DNA of 64,000 bases from Mycobacterium sp. 4858. GTDB taxonomy: Bacteria > Actinomycetota > Actinomycetes > Mycobacteriales > Mycobacteriaceae. Location of the stretch: NCBI RefSeq assembly GCF_900240975.1, contig NZ_LT968776.1, positions 124,001 to 188,000 of the forward strand. Reading direction: 5' to 3'. Made by a program: the position numbers and the translations under genes. The notes beneath the pieces were generated by a model. It was not told the origin of the DNA, made no database searches, and saw only the letters and a list, made by a program, of their open reading frames with translations. Positions within the stretch are counted from its first letter, which is position 1. Every line of letters starts with the position of its first letter. Positions 11,829-21,951 of this stretch are shown here, piece by piece.

Positions 11829-14534
11829 TCAGCCGACCCGCGCTATCTCGGAGCGGAGCGCGTCGAGGGCCGCGTCGATGCGGGTCGGATCCTTCCCGGC
11901 GCCCTGCGCCAGGTCCGGCTTGCCGCCACCGCGGCCGTCGACGGTCGCAGCCAGCTGCTTGATCAGGTCGTTGGCGCGGATTCCGAGGTCCTGGGCGGCG
12001 GGGTTCGCGGCGACCGCGTACGGCACGCTGCCGCCCTCGCCCTCCGCGATCAGCGCCACCACCGCGGGCTCGCTGCCCAGCTTGCCGCGGATGTCGCCCA
12101 CCAGGGAACGCAGGTCGCCCGCCGTCATCCCCGCGGACATCCGTTGCGCCACCACACGGACGTTACCGATACGCTCCGCACCGGCCGCGGCGTTGGTCGC
12201 GGCGGCACGCGCGCCGGCCAGCCGCGCGCGTTCGAGCTCCTTCTCGGCGGCCTTGAGCCGCTCCACCAGGCCGGCCACCCGGGCGGGCACCTCGTCGGAC
12301 GGCACCTTCAGCGACGACGCCAGCCCGGCCATCAGGGCGCGTTCTTTCGCCAGGTGGCGGAACGAGTCCAGCCCCACGTAAGCCTCCACCCGGCGCACCC
12401 CCGAGCCGACCGACGATTCGCCAAGGATGGTGACCGGCCCGATCTGGGCCGAGTTGTGCACGTGGGTCCCACCGCAGAGCTCCAGCGAGAACGGCCCGCC
12501 GATCTCCACCACGCGGACCTCGTCCGGGTAGGCCTCGCCGAACATCGCCATCGCGCCCATGGCCTTGGCCTTGTCCAGCCGCTCGAGGAACGTGTGCACC
12601 TCGAAGTCGGCCTGCACGGCCTCGTTGGTGACCTCCTCGACCTGGGTGCGCTGCTCGTCGGACAGCGGGCCCTGCCAGTTGAAGTCGAATCGAAGGTAGC
12701 CGGGGCGGTTCAGCGACCCGGCCTGGACGGCGTTGGGGCCCAGCACTTGTCGCAGCGCGGCGTGCACCATGTGGGTGCCCGAGTGCCCCTGCGTGGCCCC
12801 GCGGCGCCATTCCGGGTCGACCGCCGCGACGACGGTGTCGCCCTCGACGAATTCGCCGGATTCGACGTTGACCCGGTGCACCCACAGGGTTTTGGCGATC
12901 TTCTGCACGTCGGTGACCGCCGCGCGGGCGCTCTCGCCGGCCCCCGTCCCGCTGATGGTGCCCTCGTCGGCGATCTGCCCGCCGGACTCGGCGTAGAGCG
13001 GGGTGCGGTCGAGCACGAGCTCGACCTGCCGCGCGCCCGCCCCTTCCGTTTGCGCGCCGTGGGTGACGACCGGCACCCGCTTACCGTCGACGAAGATTCC
13101 GAGAATCTTTGCCTCCGACGACAATTCGTCGAAGCCGGTGAATTCGGTGGGCCCGGCGTCGACCAGCTCCCGGTAGGCGCTCAGGTCGGCGTGCGCGTGC
13201 TTGCGGGCGGCGGCGTCCGCCTTCGCCCGGCGCCGCTGCTCGGCCATCAGTTCCCGGAAGCCGATCTCGTCGACCTGCAGGCCGGCCTCGGCGGCCATCT
13301 CCAGGGTCAACTCGATGGGGAAGCCGTAGGTGTCGTGCAGCGTGAAGGCGTCCGAGCCGGAGATCGCCTTGGTCCCGGCGGCCTTGGTGGCGCCGGCCAC
13401 CTCGTCGAACAGCTTGGAGCCCGCCGCCAGCGTGCGGTTGAAGGCGGTCTCCTCGGCGACGGCGATGCGCCTGATCCGGCTGAAGTCGGCGACCAGTTCC
13501 GGGTACGACGGGCCCATCGCGTCGCGCACGGTGGTCATCAGCTCGCCGACGATGGGTCCCTCGATGTCGAGGAGCTTGGCCGACCGGATCACCCGGCGCA
13601 GCAGCCGGCGCAGCACGTAGCCGCGCCCGTCGTTGCCCGGGGTGACGCCGTCGCCGATCAGGATCGCCGCGGTGCGGCTGTGGTCGGCGATCACCCGGTA
13701 GCGCACGTCGTCGGAATGATTGCCCACGTCGTAGGGACGGGCGGCCACCGCGGCCACAGTTTCTATGACCGGCCGCAGCAGGTCGGTCTCGTAGACGTTG
13801 TGCACGCCCTGCAGGATGAACGCCACCCGCTCGACGCCCATGCCGGTGTCAATGTTCTTGCGGGGCAACGGCCCCAGGATCTCGAAGTCGGTCTTGCCGG
13901 TGCCCTCGCCGCGTTCGTTCTGCATGAACACGAGGTTCCAGATCTCGATGTAGCGGTCTTCGTTGGCCACCGGGCCGCCGCCGACCCCGAACTCTTCCCC
14001 GCGGTCGTAGTAGATCTCCGAGGACGGGCCGCACGGCCCGGGGATCCCCATGGACCAGTAGTTGTCCTCCATGCCGCGGCGCTGGATCCGCTCGGCCGGC
14101 AGGCCGGCGATCTCCTGCCACAGCCGGACGGCCTCGTCGTCGTCGAAATAGACCGTCGTCCAGATTCTTTCGGGGTCCAGCCCGTAGCCGCCCTCGGACA
14201 CGCCGTTGGTCAGCAGGGTCCACGCCAGCTCGATGGCGCCGCGCTTGAAGTAGTCGCCGAACGAGAAGTTGCCCGCCATCTGGAAGAAGGTGTTGTGCCG
14301 GGTGGTGATGCCGACCTCGTCGATGTCGGGCGTGCGGATGCACTTCTGGATGCTGGTGGCCGTCGAGTACGGCGGGGTGCGGGCGCCCAGGAAGTACGGC
14401 ACGAACTGGACCATGCCGGCGTTGACGAACAGCAGGTTGGGGTCGTCGAGGATCACCGATGCGCTCGGCACCTCGGTGTGGCCCGCCTTCACGAAATGAT
14501 CAAGAAACCGTTTCCTGATCTCGTGTGTCTGCAC
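11829..14534 (-). CDS. alaS: Alanyl-tRNA synthetase
   Basis: Class II aminoacyl-tRNA synthetase with all standard domains in 901 residues: the catalytic core (1-250; [48 protein letters not shown]), tRNA-recognition helices, the editing domain with zinc ligands in [14 protein letters not shown] and LCGGTHVHN, and a C-terminal C-Ala domain ([14 protein letters not shown]). A TAGGCT -10 lies about 50 bases upstream. No T-box leader was seen. Confidence 0.97.
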   Translation of the reverse strand: MQTHEIRKRFLDHFVKAGHTEVPSASVILDDPNLLFVNAGMVQFVPYFLGARTPPYSTATSIQKCIRTPDIDEVGITTRHNTFFQMAGNFSFGDYFKRGAIELAWTLLTNGVSEGGYGLDPERIWTTVYFDDDEAVRLWQEIAGLPAERIQRRGMEDNYWSMGIPGPCGPSSEIYYDRGEEFGVGGGPVANEDRYIEIWNLVFMQNERGEGTGKTDFEILGPLPRKNIDTGMGVERVAFILQGVHNVYETDLLRPVIETVAAVAARPYDVGNHSDDVRYRVIADHSRTAAILIGDGVTPGNDGRGYVLRRLLRRVIRSAKLLDIEGPIVGELMTTVRDAMGPSYPELVADFSRIRRIAVAEETAFNRTLAAGSKLFDEVAGATKAAGTKAISGSDAFTLHDTYGFPIELTLEMAAEAGLQVDEIGFRELMAEQRRRAKADAAARKHAHADLSAYRELVDAGPTEFTGFDELSSEAKILGIFVDGKRVPVVTHGAQTEGAGARQVELVLDRTPLYAESGGQIADEGTISGTGAGESARAAVTDVQKIAKTLWVHRVNVESGEFVEGDTVVAAVDPEWRRGATQGHSGTHMVHAALRQVLGPNAVQAGSLNRPGYLRFDFNWQGPLSDEQRTQVEEVTNEAVQADFEVHTFLERLDKAKAMGAMAMFGEAYPDEVRVVEIGGPFSLELCGGTHVHNSAQIGPVTILGESSVGSGVRRVEAYVGLDSFRHLAKERALMAGLASSLKVPSDEVPARVAGLVERLKAAEKELERARLAGARAAATNAAAGAERIGNVRVVAQRMSAGMTAGDLRSLVGDIRGKLGSEPAVVALIAEGEGGSVPYAVAANPAAQDLGIRANDLIKQLAATVDGRGGGKPDLAQGAGKDPTRIDAALDALRSEIARVG

Positions 14535-14584
14535 TGTTGAGTCCGCTTCTTTCCTGTTTGCTCGCTGCGTGGACGTCTGTTCCA

Positions 14585-14590
14585 GCCTAT
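14585..14590 (-). promoter_or_regulatory. Putative -10 element for alaS
   Basis: TAGGCT on the minus strand, 50 bases upstream of the alaS start, matches TANNNT. The intervening leader has GGAAAGAAG as ribosome site. Inference from motif and position. Confidence 0.4.
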
Positions 14591-14618
14591 TCGCTGGAGT
14601 GGAGGGTGTACCGGGCCG

Positions 14619-15020
14619 CTAACCCTCCAGAAAGCTCAGCCGTACCGACCGCTGCGGGTTGTCGCGGTTCAGGTCGACCAGCACGATGCTTTGCCAGGTG
14701 CCCAGCATCGGCTCCCCGCCGGAGACCGGCACCGTCACCGAGGGCGCGACGAGCGCCGGCAGCACATGGTCGGCACCGTGGCCCGGGGAGCCGTGCGAGT
14801 GCCGGTAGCGGTCGTCACGCGGCAGCAGCCGTTCCAGTGCGTCGAGCAGGTCGTCGTCGGAGCCGGCCCCGGTCTCGATGATGGCGACGCCGGCCGTCGC
14901 GTGCGGGACGAACACATTGCACAGGCCGTCGCCCCGCGACCAGCAGAAGCCACGCACCGCCTCGGTCAGATCGACGATGCGGCGCCGTGCGGTGTCCACG
15001 TCCAGCACATCGGTATGCAT
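14619..15020 (-). CDS. YjbQ family (UPF0047) protein
   Basis: 133-residue orthologue of Rv2556c. The signature of the family is visible: VPHATAGVAIIETGAGSDDD, DRYRHSHGSPGHGADHVLPA and GTWQSIVLVDLNRDNPQRSV. YjbQ proteins form trimers with a metal site; E. coli YjbQ has weak thiamin phosphate synthase activity, but the physiological role is unsettled. ATG start at 15020 is directly behind a -10-like TAGGCT, consistent with leaderless transcription. Confidence 0.88.
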   Translation of the reverse strand: MHTDVLDVDTARRRIVDLTEAVRGFCWSRGDGLCNVFVPHATAGVAIIETGAGSDDDLLDALERLLPRDDRYRHSHGSPGHGADHVLPALVAPSVTVPVSGGEPMLGTWQSIVLVDLNRDNPQRSVRLSFLEG

Positions 15021-15027
15021 TCCGACC

Positions 15028-15033
15028 AGCCTA
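15028..15033 (-). promoter_or_regulatory. Putative leaderless promoter -10 of the YjbQ gene
   Basis: TAGGCT on the minus strand ends 7 bases before the ATG at 15020, the spacing expected if transcription begins at the A of the start codon. No ribosome site is present in that space. Leaderless mRNAs are common in mycobacteria; assignment here is inference. Confidence 0.45.
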
Positions 15034-15144
15034 CGGCCCGCCCGCAGGGCCTGCTCAAGGCCAGCCGATCGTTTGTGAGCGCGGCCACATCAGGGTATTG
15101 AGGGGCATTGCGGCGCACCAAGGGCAGGAGGAAGGTAACTGGTA

Positions 15145-15169
15145 GGGCCCGGTGGTGACACCGGGGCCC
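15145..15169 (+). promoter_or_regulatory. GC-rich hairpin in the leader of the Rv2557-type gene
   Basis: GGGCC(C)GGTG pairs with CACCGGGGCCC across a GTGA loop, with one bulged base. The hairpin lies 15-30 bases ahead of the AGAGGAGG ribosome site of the next gene. It could modulate translation or stop transcription from upstream; nothing in the sequence decides between them. Confidence 0.35.
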
Positions 15170-15201
15170 ACTCGACACAAGTCCTACAGAGGAGGTCGGC
15201 C

Positions 15202-15825
15202 GTGTACGCACGCTCCACCACCATCCAGGCACAACCCTTGTCCGTCGATATCGGGATCGCGCACGTCCGCGATGTCGTCATGCCGGCCCTCATGGAGATC
15301 GACGGGTGCGTCGGACTGTCACTGTTGGTCGACCGGCAGTCCGGAACCTGCATCGCCACCAGCTCGTGGGACAGCATCGACGCGATGCGCGCCGGCGCCG
15401 AGCGGGTAGCCCCGATCCGCGATCGGGCCGCGCTGATGTTCGACGGCAGCGCGCGGGTCGAGGAGTGGGACATCGCTTTGCTGCACCGCGACCATCGCTC
15501 CCGACAGGGGGCCTGCGTGCGGGCCACCTGGCTCAAGGTGGTGCCCGATCAGCTCAGCCGATCGCTGGACTTCTACCGGTCCTCGGTGCTGCCGGAGATG
15601 CAGGAGCTCGACGGGTTCTGCAGCGCCAGTCTGCTGGTCGACCATCCGGCGTGCCGGCGGGCGGTGTCCTGCTCGACGTTCGACTCGATGGACGCGATGG
15701 CGCGCAACCGCGACCGGGCGACCGAGTTGCGCAGCAGGCGCGTCCGCGAGCTGGGCGCCGAGGTGATCGACGTCGCCGAGTTCGAGCTGGCGATCGCTCA
15801 CCTGCGGGTGCCCGAGTTGGTGTAG
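15202..15825 (+). CDS. Rv2557/Rv2558-type protein with tandem ferredoxin-like domains
   Basis: 207-residue cytosolic protein of unknown biochemical role, homologous to the adjacent paralogues Rv2557 and Rv2558 of M. tuberculosis (reported as starvation-responsive); only one copy is present here. Internal duplication is visible: [20 protein letters not shown] (residues ~30-50) resembles [19 protein letters not shown] (~130-150), each followed by a [10 protein letters not shown] / [10 protein letters not shown] helix, as in dimeric alpha/beta-barrel stress proteins. GTG start at 15202 has a strong AGAGGAGG site. Its stop abuts the stop of the convergent YCII gene with no gap. Confidence 0.8.
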   Translation: MYARSTTIQAQPLSVDIGIAHVRDVVMPALMEIDGCVGLSLLVDRQSGTCIATSSWDSIDAMRAGAERVAPIRDRAALMFDGSARVEEWDIALLHRDHRSRQGACVRATWLKVVPDQLSRSLDFYRSSVLPEMQELDGFCSASLLVDHPACRRAVSCSTFDSMDAMARNRDRATELRSRRVRELGAEVIDVAEFELAIAHLRVPELV

Positions 15826-16161
15826 CTAGGGCAGCGCGTCGCCGGGAAAGCCCCGGCAGGGGTGCACCTGGTAGGTGAACACATTCGCGGCCACGCCCGG
15901 GTCGTCCTGCATGATCGCGGTGGTCTCGTCGACCGTGGCCGCGAACACCCCGATGCCGCAGACGTCGGATTCGTCGGCGACGGGCAGCACCACCGCCAGC
16001 ACGCCGTCGTCGCGCAGCCCGAAGTTGCGCCGCCCGTGCTCCCAGATGATCGCGGGCGACGACTCGTCCCCGAACCGCGGCCCGCGCTTGAGGATGACGA
16101 CGCTGTATTCCCTGGCGGTGGGCAGCAGCTCGCCCATCTCCTGGTCGGTGAAGTGCTTCAC
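15826..16161 (-). CDS. YCII-related domain protein
   Basis: 111-residue protein with YCII-like features: a [20 protein letters not shown] opening, VVILKRGPR strand, a [20 protein letters not shown] core, and a [20 protein letters not shown] ending that resembles the family's D-P-...-V-HP strand. Function unknown; family members can bind small metabolites. Its ATG at 16161 overlaps the rarA stop (ATGA), so it is probably co-translated with rarA. I recall no counterpart at this place in M. tuberculosis. Confidence 0.7.
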   Translation of the reverse strand: MKHFTDQEMGELLPTAREYSVVILKRGPRFGDESSPAIIWEHGRRNFGLRDDGVLAVVLPVADESDVCGIGVFAATVDETTAIMQDDPGVAANVFTYQVHPCRGFPGDALP

Positions 16162-17522
16162 GCCCGCCCCCGCTTCCTGCGGATGATCGCCCGCAACCGT
16201 TCCAACCGCCCGGCCATCTCCCGCTCACCGCCGCGGCCGGTCGGGCGGTAGTAGTCGACGCCCACCAGCTCGTCCGGTGGATATTGCTGGGCGACGACGC
16301 CGTCGGGATCGTTGTGCGAGTACTGGTAGCCCTGTGCGTGTCCCAGCGCCGCCGCGCCGGAATAGTGCCCGTCGCGCAGATGCGGCGGCACCAGTCCGGC
16401 CTTGCCCGCCTTGATGTCGTCCATCGCCGCCGCCAGCGCGGTGGTGACGGAGTTCGACTTGGGCGCGGTCGCCAGGTGGATGGTGGCGTGCGCCAGCGTC
16501 AGCTGCGCTTCGGGCATGCCGATCAGCTGCACGGTCTGGGCGGCGGCCACCGCGATCTGCAGGGCGCTCGGATCTGCCATGCCGATGTCCTCGCTGGCGA
16601 GGATCATCAGCCGGCGCGCGAGGAACCGCGGGTCCTCCCCCGCGACCAGCATGCGGGCCAGGTAGTGCAGCGCCGCGTCGACGTCCGAGCCGCGCACCGA
16701 CTTGATGAAGGCGCTGATGACGTCGTAGTGCTGGTCGCCGTCGCGGTCGTAGCGCACCGCGGCCTTGTCCAGCGACTGCTCGATGGTCTCGACGGTCACC
16801 GACTCGGCGGCTTCGGCCGCCACCTCCAGCGCCGTCAGCGCCCGCCGGGCATCCCCGGCGGCCAATCGGACCAGCAGGTCGACGGCGTCGGGTGTCACCG
16901 CGACGCGACCGCCGAGCCCGCGGGGGTCGTCGATCGCCCGCTGCACGACGGTGCGGATGTCGTCGGCGCTCAGCGGGCGCAACTGCAGGATCAGCGACCG
17001 GGACAGCAGGGGCGCCACCACTGAGAACGACGGGTTCTCGGTGGTCGCGGCCACCAGCAGCACCACCCGGTTCTCCACGGCGGACAGCAGGGCGTCCTGC
17101 TGGGTCTTGGAGAACCGGTGCACCTCGTCGATGAACAGCACCGTCTGCTCGCCGCGCAGCAGCGCCTTCCGTGCGTTCTCGATGACCGCGCGGACGTCCT
17201 TGACGCCGGCCGACAGCGCCGACAGCGCCTCGAACCGGCGGCCGGTCGCCTGGGAGACCAGCGCGGCCAGTGTGGTCTTGCCGCTGCCCGGCGGGCCGTA
17301 GAGGATGGCCGACGCCACGCCGGATCCCTCGACGAGGCGGCGCAGCGGCGATCCGGGCGCCAGCAGGTGCTCCTGCCCGACCACTTCGTCCAGCGAGGCC
17401 GGACGCATGCGCACCGCCAGCGGCGCTCCGGCCGACACGCCCATGCCGTGGTCGCCCGCCGGCGGCGCACCGGGCAGGTCACTGGGCATGTCAAACAGAC
17501 CGTCGGACACGGCTTCAGGCAT
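16158..17522 (-). CDS. rarA: Replication-associated recombination protein A (AAA+ ATPase)
   Basis: RarA/MgsA acts at stalled replication forks with SSB. The 454-residue protein shows Walker [15 protein letters not shown] near residue 75, Walker [20 protein letters not shown], sensor 1 [12 protein letters not shown], an arginine finger region [10 protein letters not shown] and the C-terminal tetramerisation domain starting [20 protein letters not shown]. The N-terminal 20 residues are a [13 protein letters not shown] linker. Orthologue of Rv2559c. ATG start at 17522. Confidence 0.93.
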   Translation of the reverse strand: MPEAVSDGLFDMPSDLPGAPPAGDHGMGVSAGAPLAVRMRPASLDEVVGQEHLLAPGSPLRRLVEGSGVASAILYGPPGSGKTTLAALVSQATGRRFEALSALSAGVKDVRAVIENARKALLRGEQTVLFIDEVHRFSKTQQDALLSAVENRVVLLVAATTENPSFSVVAPLLSRSLILQLRPLSADDIRTVVQRAIDDPRGLGGRVAVTPDAVDLLVRLAAGDARRALTALEVAAEAAESVTVETIEQSLDKAAVRYDRDGDQHYDVISAFIKSVRGSDVDAALHYLARMLVAGEDPRFLARRLMILASEDIGMADPSALQIAVAAAQTVQLIGMPEAQLTLAHATIHLATAPKSNSVTTALAAAMDDIKAGKAGLVPPHLRDGHYSGAAALGHAQGYQYSHNDPDGVVAQQYPPDELVGVDYYRPTGRGGEREMAGRLERLRAIIRRKRGRA

Positions 17523-17613
17523 ACCACGGAATCTAATCCGGGCGGCCAGCGCACATCTTTGCTAAGTTCCCGAGTGCGCGTGCCCACAGGTTGAGTCAAC
17601 AGCTAGGACGGAC

Positions 17614-17704
17614 ATGAGCCAGCCTCCCGAGTATCCAGGCACCCCGGCCGACCCGCACGGCAGCGACCAGAACCCTCCGGGTTATCCCCCGCCCCCCAAT
17701 CCCG
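17614..17704 (+). other. Frame-shifted N-terminal segment of the Rv2560-type gene
   Basis: ATG 17614 with an AGGACGG ribosome site opens MSQPPEYPGTPADPHGSDQN followed by a Pro/Gly-rich stretch, closely matching the M. tuberculosis Rv2560 N-terminus (MSQPPEHPGNPADPQG). After codon 30 this frame turns into Arg-rich shadow sequence while the membrane domain continues in another frame from 17705. Loss of two bases (or gain of one) in the C-rich stretch near 17695-17710 would explain it. Confidence 0.6.
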
Positions 17705-18484
17705 GTGCCACACGGCTACGGCCCACCATCCGGCTACGGCGCCCCGCCCAAGCCCGCGTTCAGCGTGGGCGAGGCGTTCAACTGGGCGTGGAACACCTTC
17801 ACCAAGAACGCCGTGGCGTTGATCGTTCCCGCGCTGGTCTACGGGCTGCTGATCGGGGTGGCCGTCGCGCTGCTCACGCTGAGCCAGAACATGACCACGG
17901 CCACCAGCTCCGACGACTACGACTTCACCTTCACGACCAGCCTGACCGGCCCCGGGTATGGGCTGATGATCCTCGGCTACCTGGTCGCCTACGCGGTGAG
18001 CGCATTCGCGCAGTCGGCGTTCCTGTCCGGCTGCCTCGATCTCGCCGACGGGCGCGCGGTGACCATCGGCTCGTTCTTCAAGCCACGCAACCTCGGCATG
18101 GTGTTTCTGGCCGTGCTGATCGTCGAGGTCCTCACCTCGATCGCGTCGGCGTTGTGCTTCGTCCCGGGCCTGGTGTTGGGCATCTTCACCCAGTTCACCG
18201 TGCCGTTCGTGATCGACCGCTCGGAGTCGGCCATCAAGGGCTTCACGTCCAGCTTCTCGCTTGCCGGGTCGAATTTCGTCAACGCGCTGCTGGTGTGGCT
18301 GGTCGCGTTCGCGTCTTTCCTCGTCGGTTTTCTGTTGTTCGGCATCGGCCTCTTGGTGGCGGCCCCAGTCGCGTCCCTGGTGATCATCTACGCCTACCGC
18401 AAGCTGTCCGGCGGCCAGGTCGTCCCCGTGCCGCAGCCGGGTTACCAGCCGGCCCCGCCGCCGCCGGGGCCGCAGCCGGCCTAA
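17705..18484 (+). CDS. Pro/Gly-rich multi-pass membrane protein (Rv2560-like), N-terminus frameshifted
   Basis: 259 residues from GTG 17705. Begins MPHGYGPPSGYGAPPKPAFS, then FSVGEAFNWAWNTFTKNAVA and four to five hydrophobic segments (VPALVYGLLIGVAVALLTL, LMILGYLVAYAVSAFA, VFLAVLIVEVLTSIASALCF, ALLVWLVAFASFLVGFLLF, LVAAPVASLVIIYAYRKLSG) and a Pro-rich tail. GSFFKPRNLGMVFLAV and YRKLSGGQVV match Rv2560. GTG 17705 lacks a ribosome site, so the natural start is the out-of-frame ATG at 17614. Function unknown. Past the stop, a 30-base unit containing CGCAGCCGGC repeats at 18471 and 18501, suggesting the tail changes length. Confidence 0.75.
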   Translation: MPHGYGPPSGYGAPPKPAFSVGEAFNWAWNTFTKNAVALIVPALVYGLLIGVAVALLTLSQNMTTATSSDDYDFTFTTSLTGPGYGLMILGYLVAYAVSAFAQSAFLSGCLDLADGRAVTIGSFFKPRNLGMVFLAVLIVEVLTSIASALCFVPGLVLGIFTQFTVPFVIDRSESAIKGFTSSFSLAGSNFVNALLVWLVAFASFLVGFLLFGIGLLVAAPVASLVIIYAYRKLSGGQVVPVPQPGYQPAPPPPGPQPA

Positions 18485-18615
18485 CCGCCGGCTCCGCGGC
18501 CGCAGCCGGCGTAACCGCCGGCATCTGCGCTGGCCCGCCGTCCAAGTTACGGCGCTGTTAGCCACGGCTGCGGTGCGCTGCGGCCGTGTGCCGCCTGTGA
18601 TGAGATCACCTTGAT

Positions 18616-21600
18616 ATGAGCATCAAAGTCGCGCTGGAACACCGCACCAGCTACACCTTTGACCGTCCGGTGCGGGTGTATCCGCACGTCGTGCGGCTGC
18701 GCCCGGCGCCCCATTGCCGCACGCCGCTGGACGCCTACTCGCTGCGCGTCGAGCCCGAAGAGCACTTCATCAACTGGCAGCAGGACGCGGTGGGCAATTT
18801 CCTTGCGCGCCTGGTGTTCCCGAACCCCATGCGGCGACTGACCATCACGGTCGGGCTGATCGCCGACCTCAAGGTGATCAACCCGTTCGACTTCTTCATC
18901 GAGGACTGGGCCGAGACTTGGCCGGCAGACGGGTTGACCTATCCCAAGGAGCTGGCCGCCGACCTGGAGCCATACCTGCGGCCCGTCGACGAAGACGGTG
19001 AGGGATCGGGTCCCGGCGAGCTCTGCCGGGCCTGGGTGCGCCGGTTCTCGGTGCCCGACGGCACCCGCACCATCGACCTGCTGGTCGCCCTCAACCGCGC
19101 CGTCAACGCCGACGTGGCCTACAGCGTGCGGATGGAACCCGGCGTGCAGACACCGGATCACACGCTGCGCACCGGGGTCGGCTCGTGCCGCGATTCGGCG
19201 TGGCTGCTGGTGTCGATCCTGCGCCAGCTGGGCCTGGCCGCCCGCTTCGTGTCCGGCTATCTGGTGCAGCTGGCTTCCGACGTGCAGGCGCTCGACGGGC
19301 CCTCCGGCCCGGCCGCCGACTTCACCGACCTGCACGCCTGGGCCGAGGTCTACATTCCCGGCGCGGGCTGGATCGGGCTGGACCCGACGTCGGGGTTGTT
19401 CGCCGGCGAGGGCCACATCCCGTTGGCGGCCACCCCCCAGCCGGCGTCCGCGGCGCCCATCAGCGGCGGCACCGAACCGTGCGAATCGGTGCTGGAGTTC
19501 TCCAACACCGTCACCCGCGTCCACGAGGACCCCCGCGTCACCCTGCCCTACACCGACACCGCGTGGCAGACGATCCGCGAGGTCGGCGCGCGGGTCGACG
19601 AGCGGCTGGCGGCCGCCGACGTCCGGCTGACCATCGGCGGCGAGCCGACATTCGTGTCGGTGGACAACCAGGTCAGCGAGGAGTGGACCACGGCCGCCGA
19701 CGGCCCGCACAAGCGCCAACGCGCCTCCGACCTGGCCGCCCGCCTGAAGGCGGCGTGGGCGCCGAACGGGCTGGTGCAGCGCGGGCAGGGCCGCTGGTAT
19801 CCGGGAGAACCGTTGCCGCGCTGGCAGATCGCGTTGTACTGGCGCACCGACGGGCGTCCGCTGTGGAGCGACGACGCGCTGCTGGCCGACCCGTGGGGGG
19901 ACCGCTCGGAGCCCGTCGACGACGACGCGGGCCAGCGGCTGCTCGCCGCGATCGCCGACGGCCTCGGGCTGCCGCCGTCGCAAGTGCGGGCCGCCTACGA
20001 GGACCCACTGCACCGGCTGGCGACCAAGGTGCGACATCCCGAGGGCGACCCGGTGGACGCGGCCGATGATCTCGACCCCCAAGACGGCGCAGACTCCCCC
20101 GCCGCTCGCGCCGCCCTGCTGGCCCGCCTCGACGAGTCCGTCACCGCCCCAGCGGCTTTCGTGCTGCCGCTGCACCGCCGCGACGACGGCCTGGGCTGGG
20201 CCAGCGCCGACTGGCGCCTGCGCCGCGGCCGAATCGTGTTGCTGCCCGGCGATTCTCCGGCGGGCCTGCGCCTGCCGCTGGATTCCATCAGCTGGCGGCC
20301 CCCGCGCCCGTCGTTCGACACCGACCCCCAGACCGTCGGGGACGCGCTGTCGCCGGAACCGGGCACCGCGGTCGTGGAAGACCCCGAGACCGCGCCGCCC
20401 ACCGCGATGGTCGCCGAGGTCCGCCATTCAAGTCACGGGGACCTGCTCTACCTGTTCATGCCGCCGACCGAGGCGCTGGAACACTTCGTCGACCTCATCG
20501 CCCGCGTCGAGGCCGCGGCCGCCAAGATCGACTGCCCGGTGGTGATCGAAGGCTACGACCCGCCGCCGGACCCCCGACTCCGCTCGACGACGATCACCCC
20601 GGATCCCGGCGTCATCGAGGTCAACGTCGCGCCCACCGCCAGCTTCGCCGAGCAGAGTCAGCAGCTCGAAACGCTGTATGAGCAAGCCCGGCTTGCCCGG
20701 TTGTCCACCGAATCCTTCGACGTCGACGGCACCCACGGCGGCACCGGCGGGGGCAACCACATCACGCTGGGCGGCGTCACCCCCGCGGATTCACCGCTGC
20801 TGCGGCGGCCGGACCTGCTGGTCTCGCTGCTGACCTATTGGCAGCGGCACCCGTCGCTGTCGTATCTGTTCGCCGGCCGGTTCGTGGGCACCACCTCGCA
20901 GGCGCCGCGCGTCGACGAGGGCCGCGCCGAGGCGCTGTACGAACTCGAGATCGCGTTCGCCGAGATCGCGCGGCTGTGCGCGGGCGGCGCCCCCAAACCC
21001 TGGGTGATCGACCGCGCGCTTCGCCACCTGCTGACCGACATCACCGGCAACACCCATCGCGCCGAGTTCTGCATCGACAAGCTCTACAGCCCCGACAGCG
21101 CCCGCGGCCGCCTCGGCCTGCTGGAGCTGCGCGGCTTCGAGATGCCCCCGCACCTGCGCATGGCGATGGTGCAGTCGCTGCTGGTGCGCTCGCTGGTGGC
21201 GTGGTTCTGGGACGAGCCGCTGCGTGCCCCGCTGATCCGGCACGGCGCCAACCTGCACGGTCGATACCTGTTGCCGCACTTCCTGATTCACGACATCGCC
21301 GACGTGGCGGCCGACCTGCGTGCACACGGCATCGCGTTCGAGACCAGCTGGCTGGACCCGTTCACGGAGTTCCGCTTTCCACGCATAGGCACCGCGGTGT
21401 TCGACGGCGTGGAGATCGAGCTGCGCGGGGCGATCGAGCCGTGGAACACCCTGGGCGAGGAGGCCACCGCCACCGGCACCGCCCGCTACGTCGACTCGTC
21501 GGTCGAGCGTATCCAGGTCCGCATCATCGGCGCCGACCGCCACCGCTACGTGGTCACCGTCAACGGCTACCCGGTGCCGCTGCTGGCCACCGACAACCCC

Positions 21601-21951
21601 GACATCCACGTGGGCGGGGTGCGATTCAAGGCCTGGCAGCCGCCGAGCGCGCTGCACCCCACCATCAGCACCGACGTGCCGCTGCAGTTCGAGCTGGTCG
21701 ACCTGACCACGGGCACGTCGCGCGGCGGCTGCACCTATCACGTCGCGCATCCCGGCGGGCGGGCCTACGACGAGCCGCCCGTCAACGCCGTCGAGGCCGA
21801 GGCGCGCCGCGCCCGCCGCTTCGAGGCGACCGGCTTCACCGCCGGCAAGCTCGAGCTGTCGGACATCCGGGAGAAGCAGGCCCGCATCTTCACCGACGTC
21901 GGCGCGCCGGGCATCCTCGACCTGCGCCGCGTGCGTACCGTGCAGCGGTAA
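18616..21951 (+). CDS. Transglutaminase-like / DUF2126 giant protein (Rv2566-like)
   Basis: 1,111-residue cytosolic protein, orthologue of Rv2566. N-terminal bacterial transglutaminase region ([20 protein letters not shown]), then a papain-fold transglutaminase core with the triad visible as Cys in [17 protein letters not shown], His in [16 protein letters not shown] and Asp in [10 protein letters not shown] (residues ~190-265); the rest (about 330-1110) is the DUF2126 region, including [12 protein letters not shown] and [11 protein letters not shown]. Comparative studies place such proteins with permuted ATP-grasp and alpha-E partners in a proposed peptide-modification system; substrate unknown. 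Its TAA overlaps the next ATG (TAATG). Confidence 0.9.
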   Translation: MSIKVALEHRTSYTFDRPVRVYPHVVRLRPAPHCRTPLDAYSLRVEPEEHFINWQQDAVGNFLARLVFPNPMRRLTITVGLIADLKVINPFDFFIEDWAETWPADGLTYPKELAADLEPYLRPVDEDGEGSGPGELCRAWVRRFSVPDGTRTIDLLVALNRAVNADVAYSVRMEPGVQTPDHTLRTGVGSCRDSAWLLVSILRQLGLAARFVSGYLVQLASDVQALDGPSGPAADFTDLHAWAEVYIPGAGWIGLDPTSGLFAGEGHIPLAATPQPASAAPISGGTEPCESVLEFSNTVTRVHEDPRVTLPYTDTAWQTIREVGARVDERLAAADVRLTIGGEPTFVSVDNQVSEEWTTAADGPHKRQRASDLAARLKAAWAPNGLVQRGQGRWYPGEPLPRWQIALYWRTDGRPLWSDDALLADPWGDRSEPVDDDAGQRLLAAIADGLGLPPSQVRAAYEDPLHRLATKVRHPEGDPVDAADDLDPQDGADSPAARAALLARLDESVTAPAAFVLPLHRRDDGLGWASADWRLRRGRIVLLPGDSPAGLRLPLDSISWRPPRPSFDTDPQTVGDALSPEPGTAVVEDPETAPPTAMVAEVRHSSHGDLLYLFMPPTEALEHFVDLIARVEAAAAKIDCPVVIEGYDPPPDPRLRSTTITPDPGVIEVNVAPTASFAEQSQQLETLYEQARLARLSTESFDVDGTHGGTGGGNHITLGGVTPADSPLLRRPDLLVSLLTYWQRHPSLSYLFAGRFVGTTSQAPRVDEGRAEALYELEIAFAEIARLCAGGAPKPWVIDRALRHLLTDITGNTHRAEFCIDKLYSPDSARGRLGLLELRGFEMPPHLRMAMVQSLLVRSLVAWFWDEPLRAPLIRHGANLHGRYLLPHFLIHDIADVAADLRAHGIAFETSWLDPFTEFRFPRIGTAVFDGVEIELRGAIEPWNTLGEEATATGTARYVDSSVERIQVRIIGADRHRYVVTVNGYPVPLLATDNPDIHVGGVRFKAWQPPSALHPTISTDVPLQFELVDLTTGTSRGGCTYHVAHPGGRAYDEPPVNAVEAEARRARRFEATGFTAGKLELSDIREKQARIFTDVGAPGILDLRRVRTVQR

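Noticed and set aside
11136..14540. 1,134-codon plus-strand frame over alaS
   Set aside because: Antisense of a clearly conserved synthetase gene, low-complexity composition and no ribosome site.
14535..14618. Possible T-box or attenuator leader of alaS
   Set aside because: Only 84 bases, with no specifier loop or terminator/antiterminator pair visible.
15151..15409. Leader ORF overlapping the Rv2557-type gene start
   Set aside because: The AGGAGGAAGG at 15127 is too far from a GTG, and the frame reads as Ser/Pro/Arg shadow.
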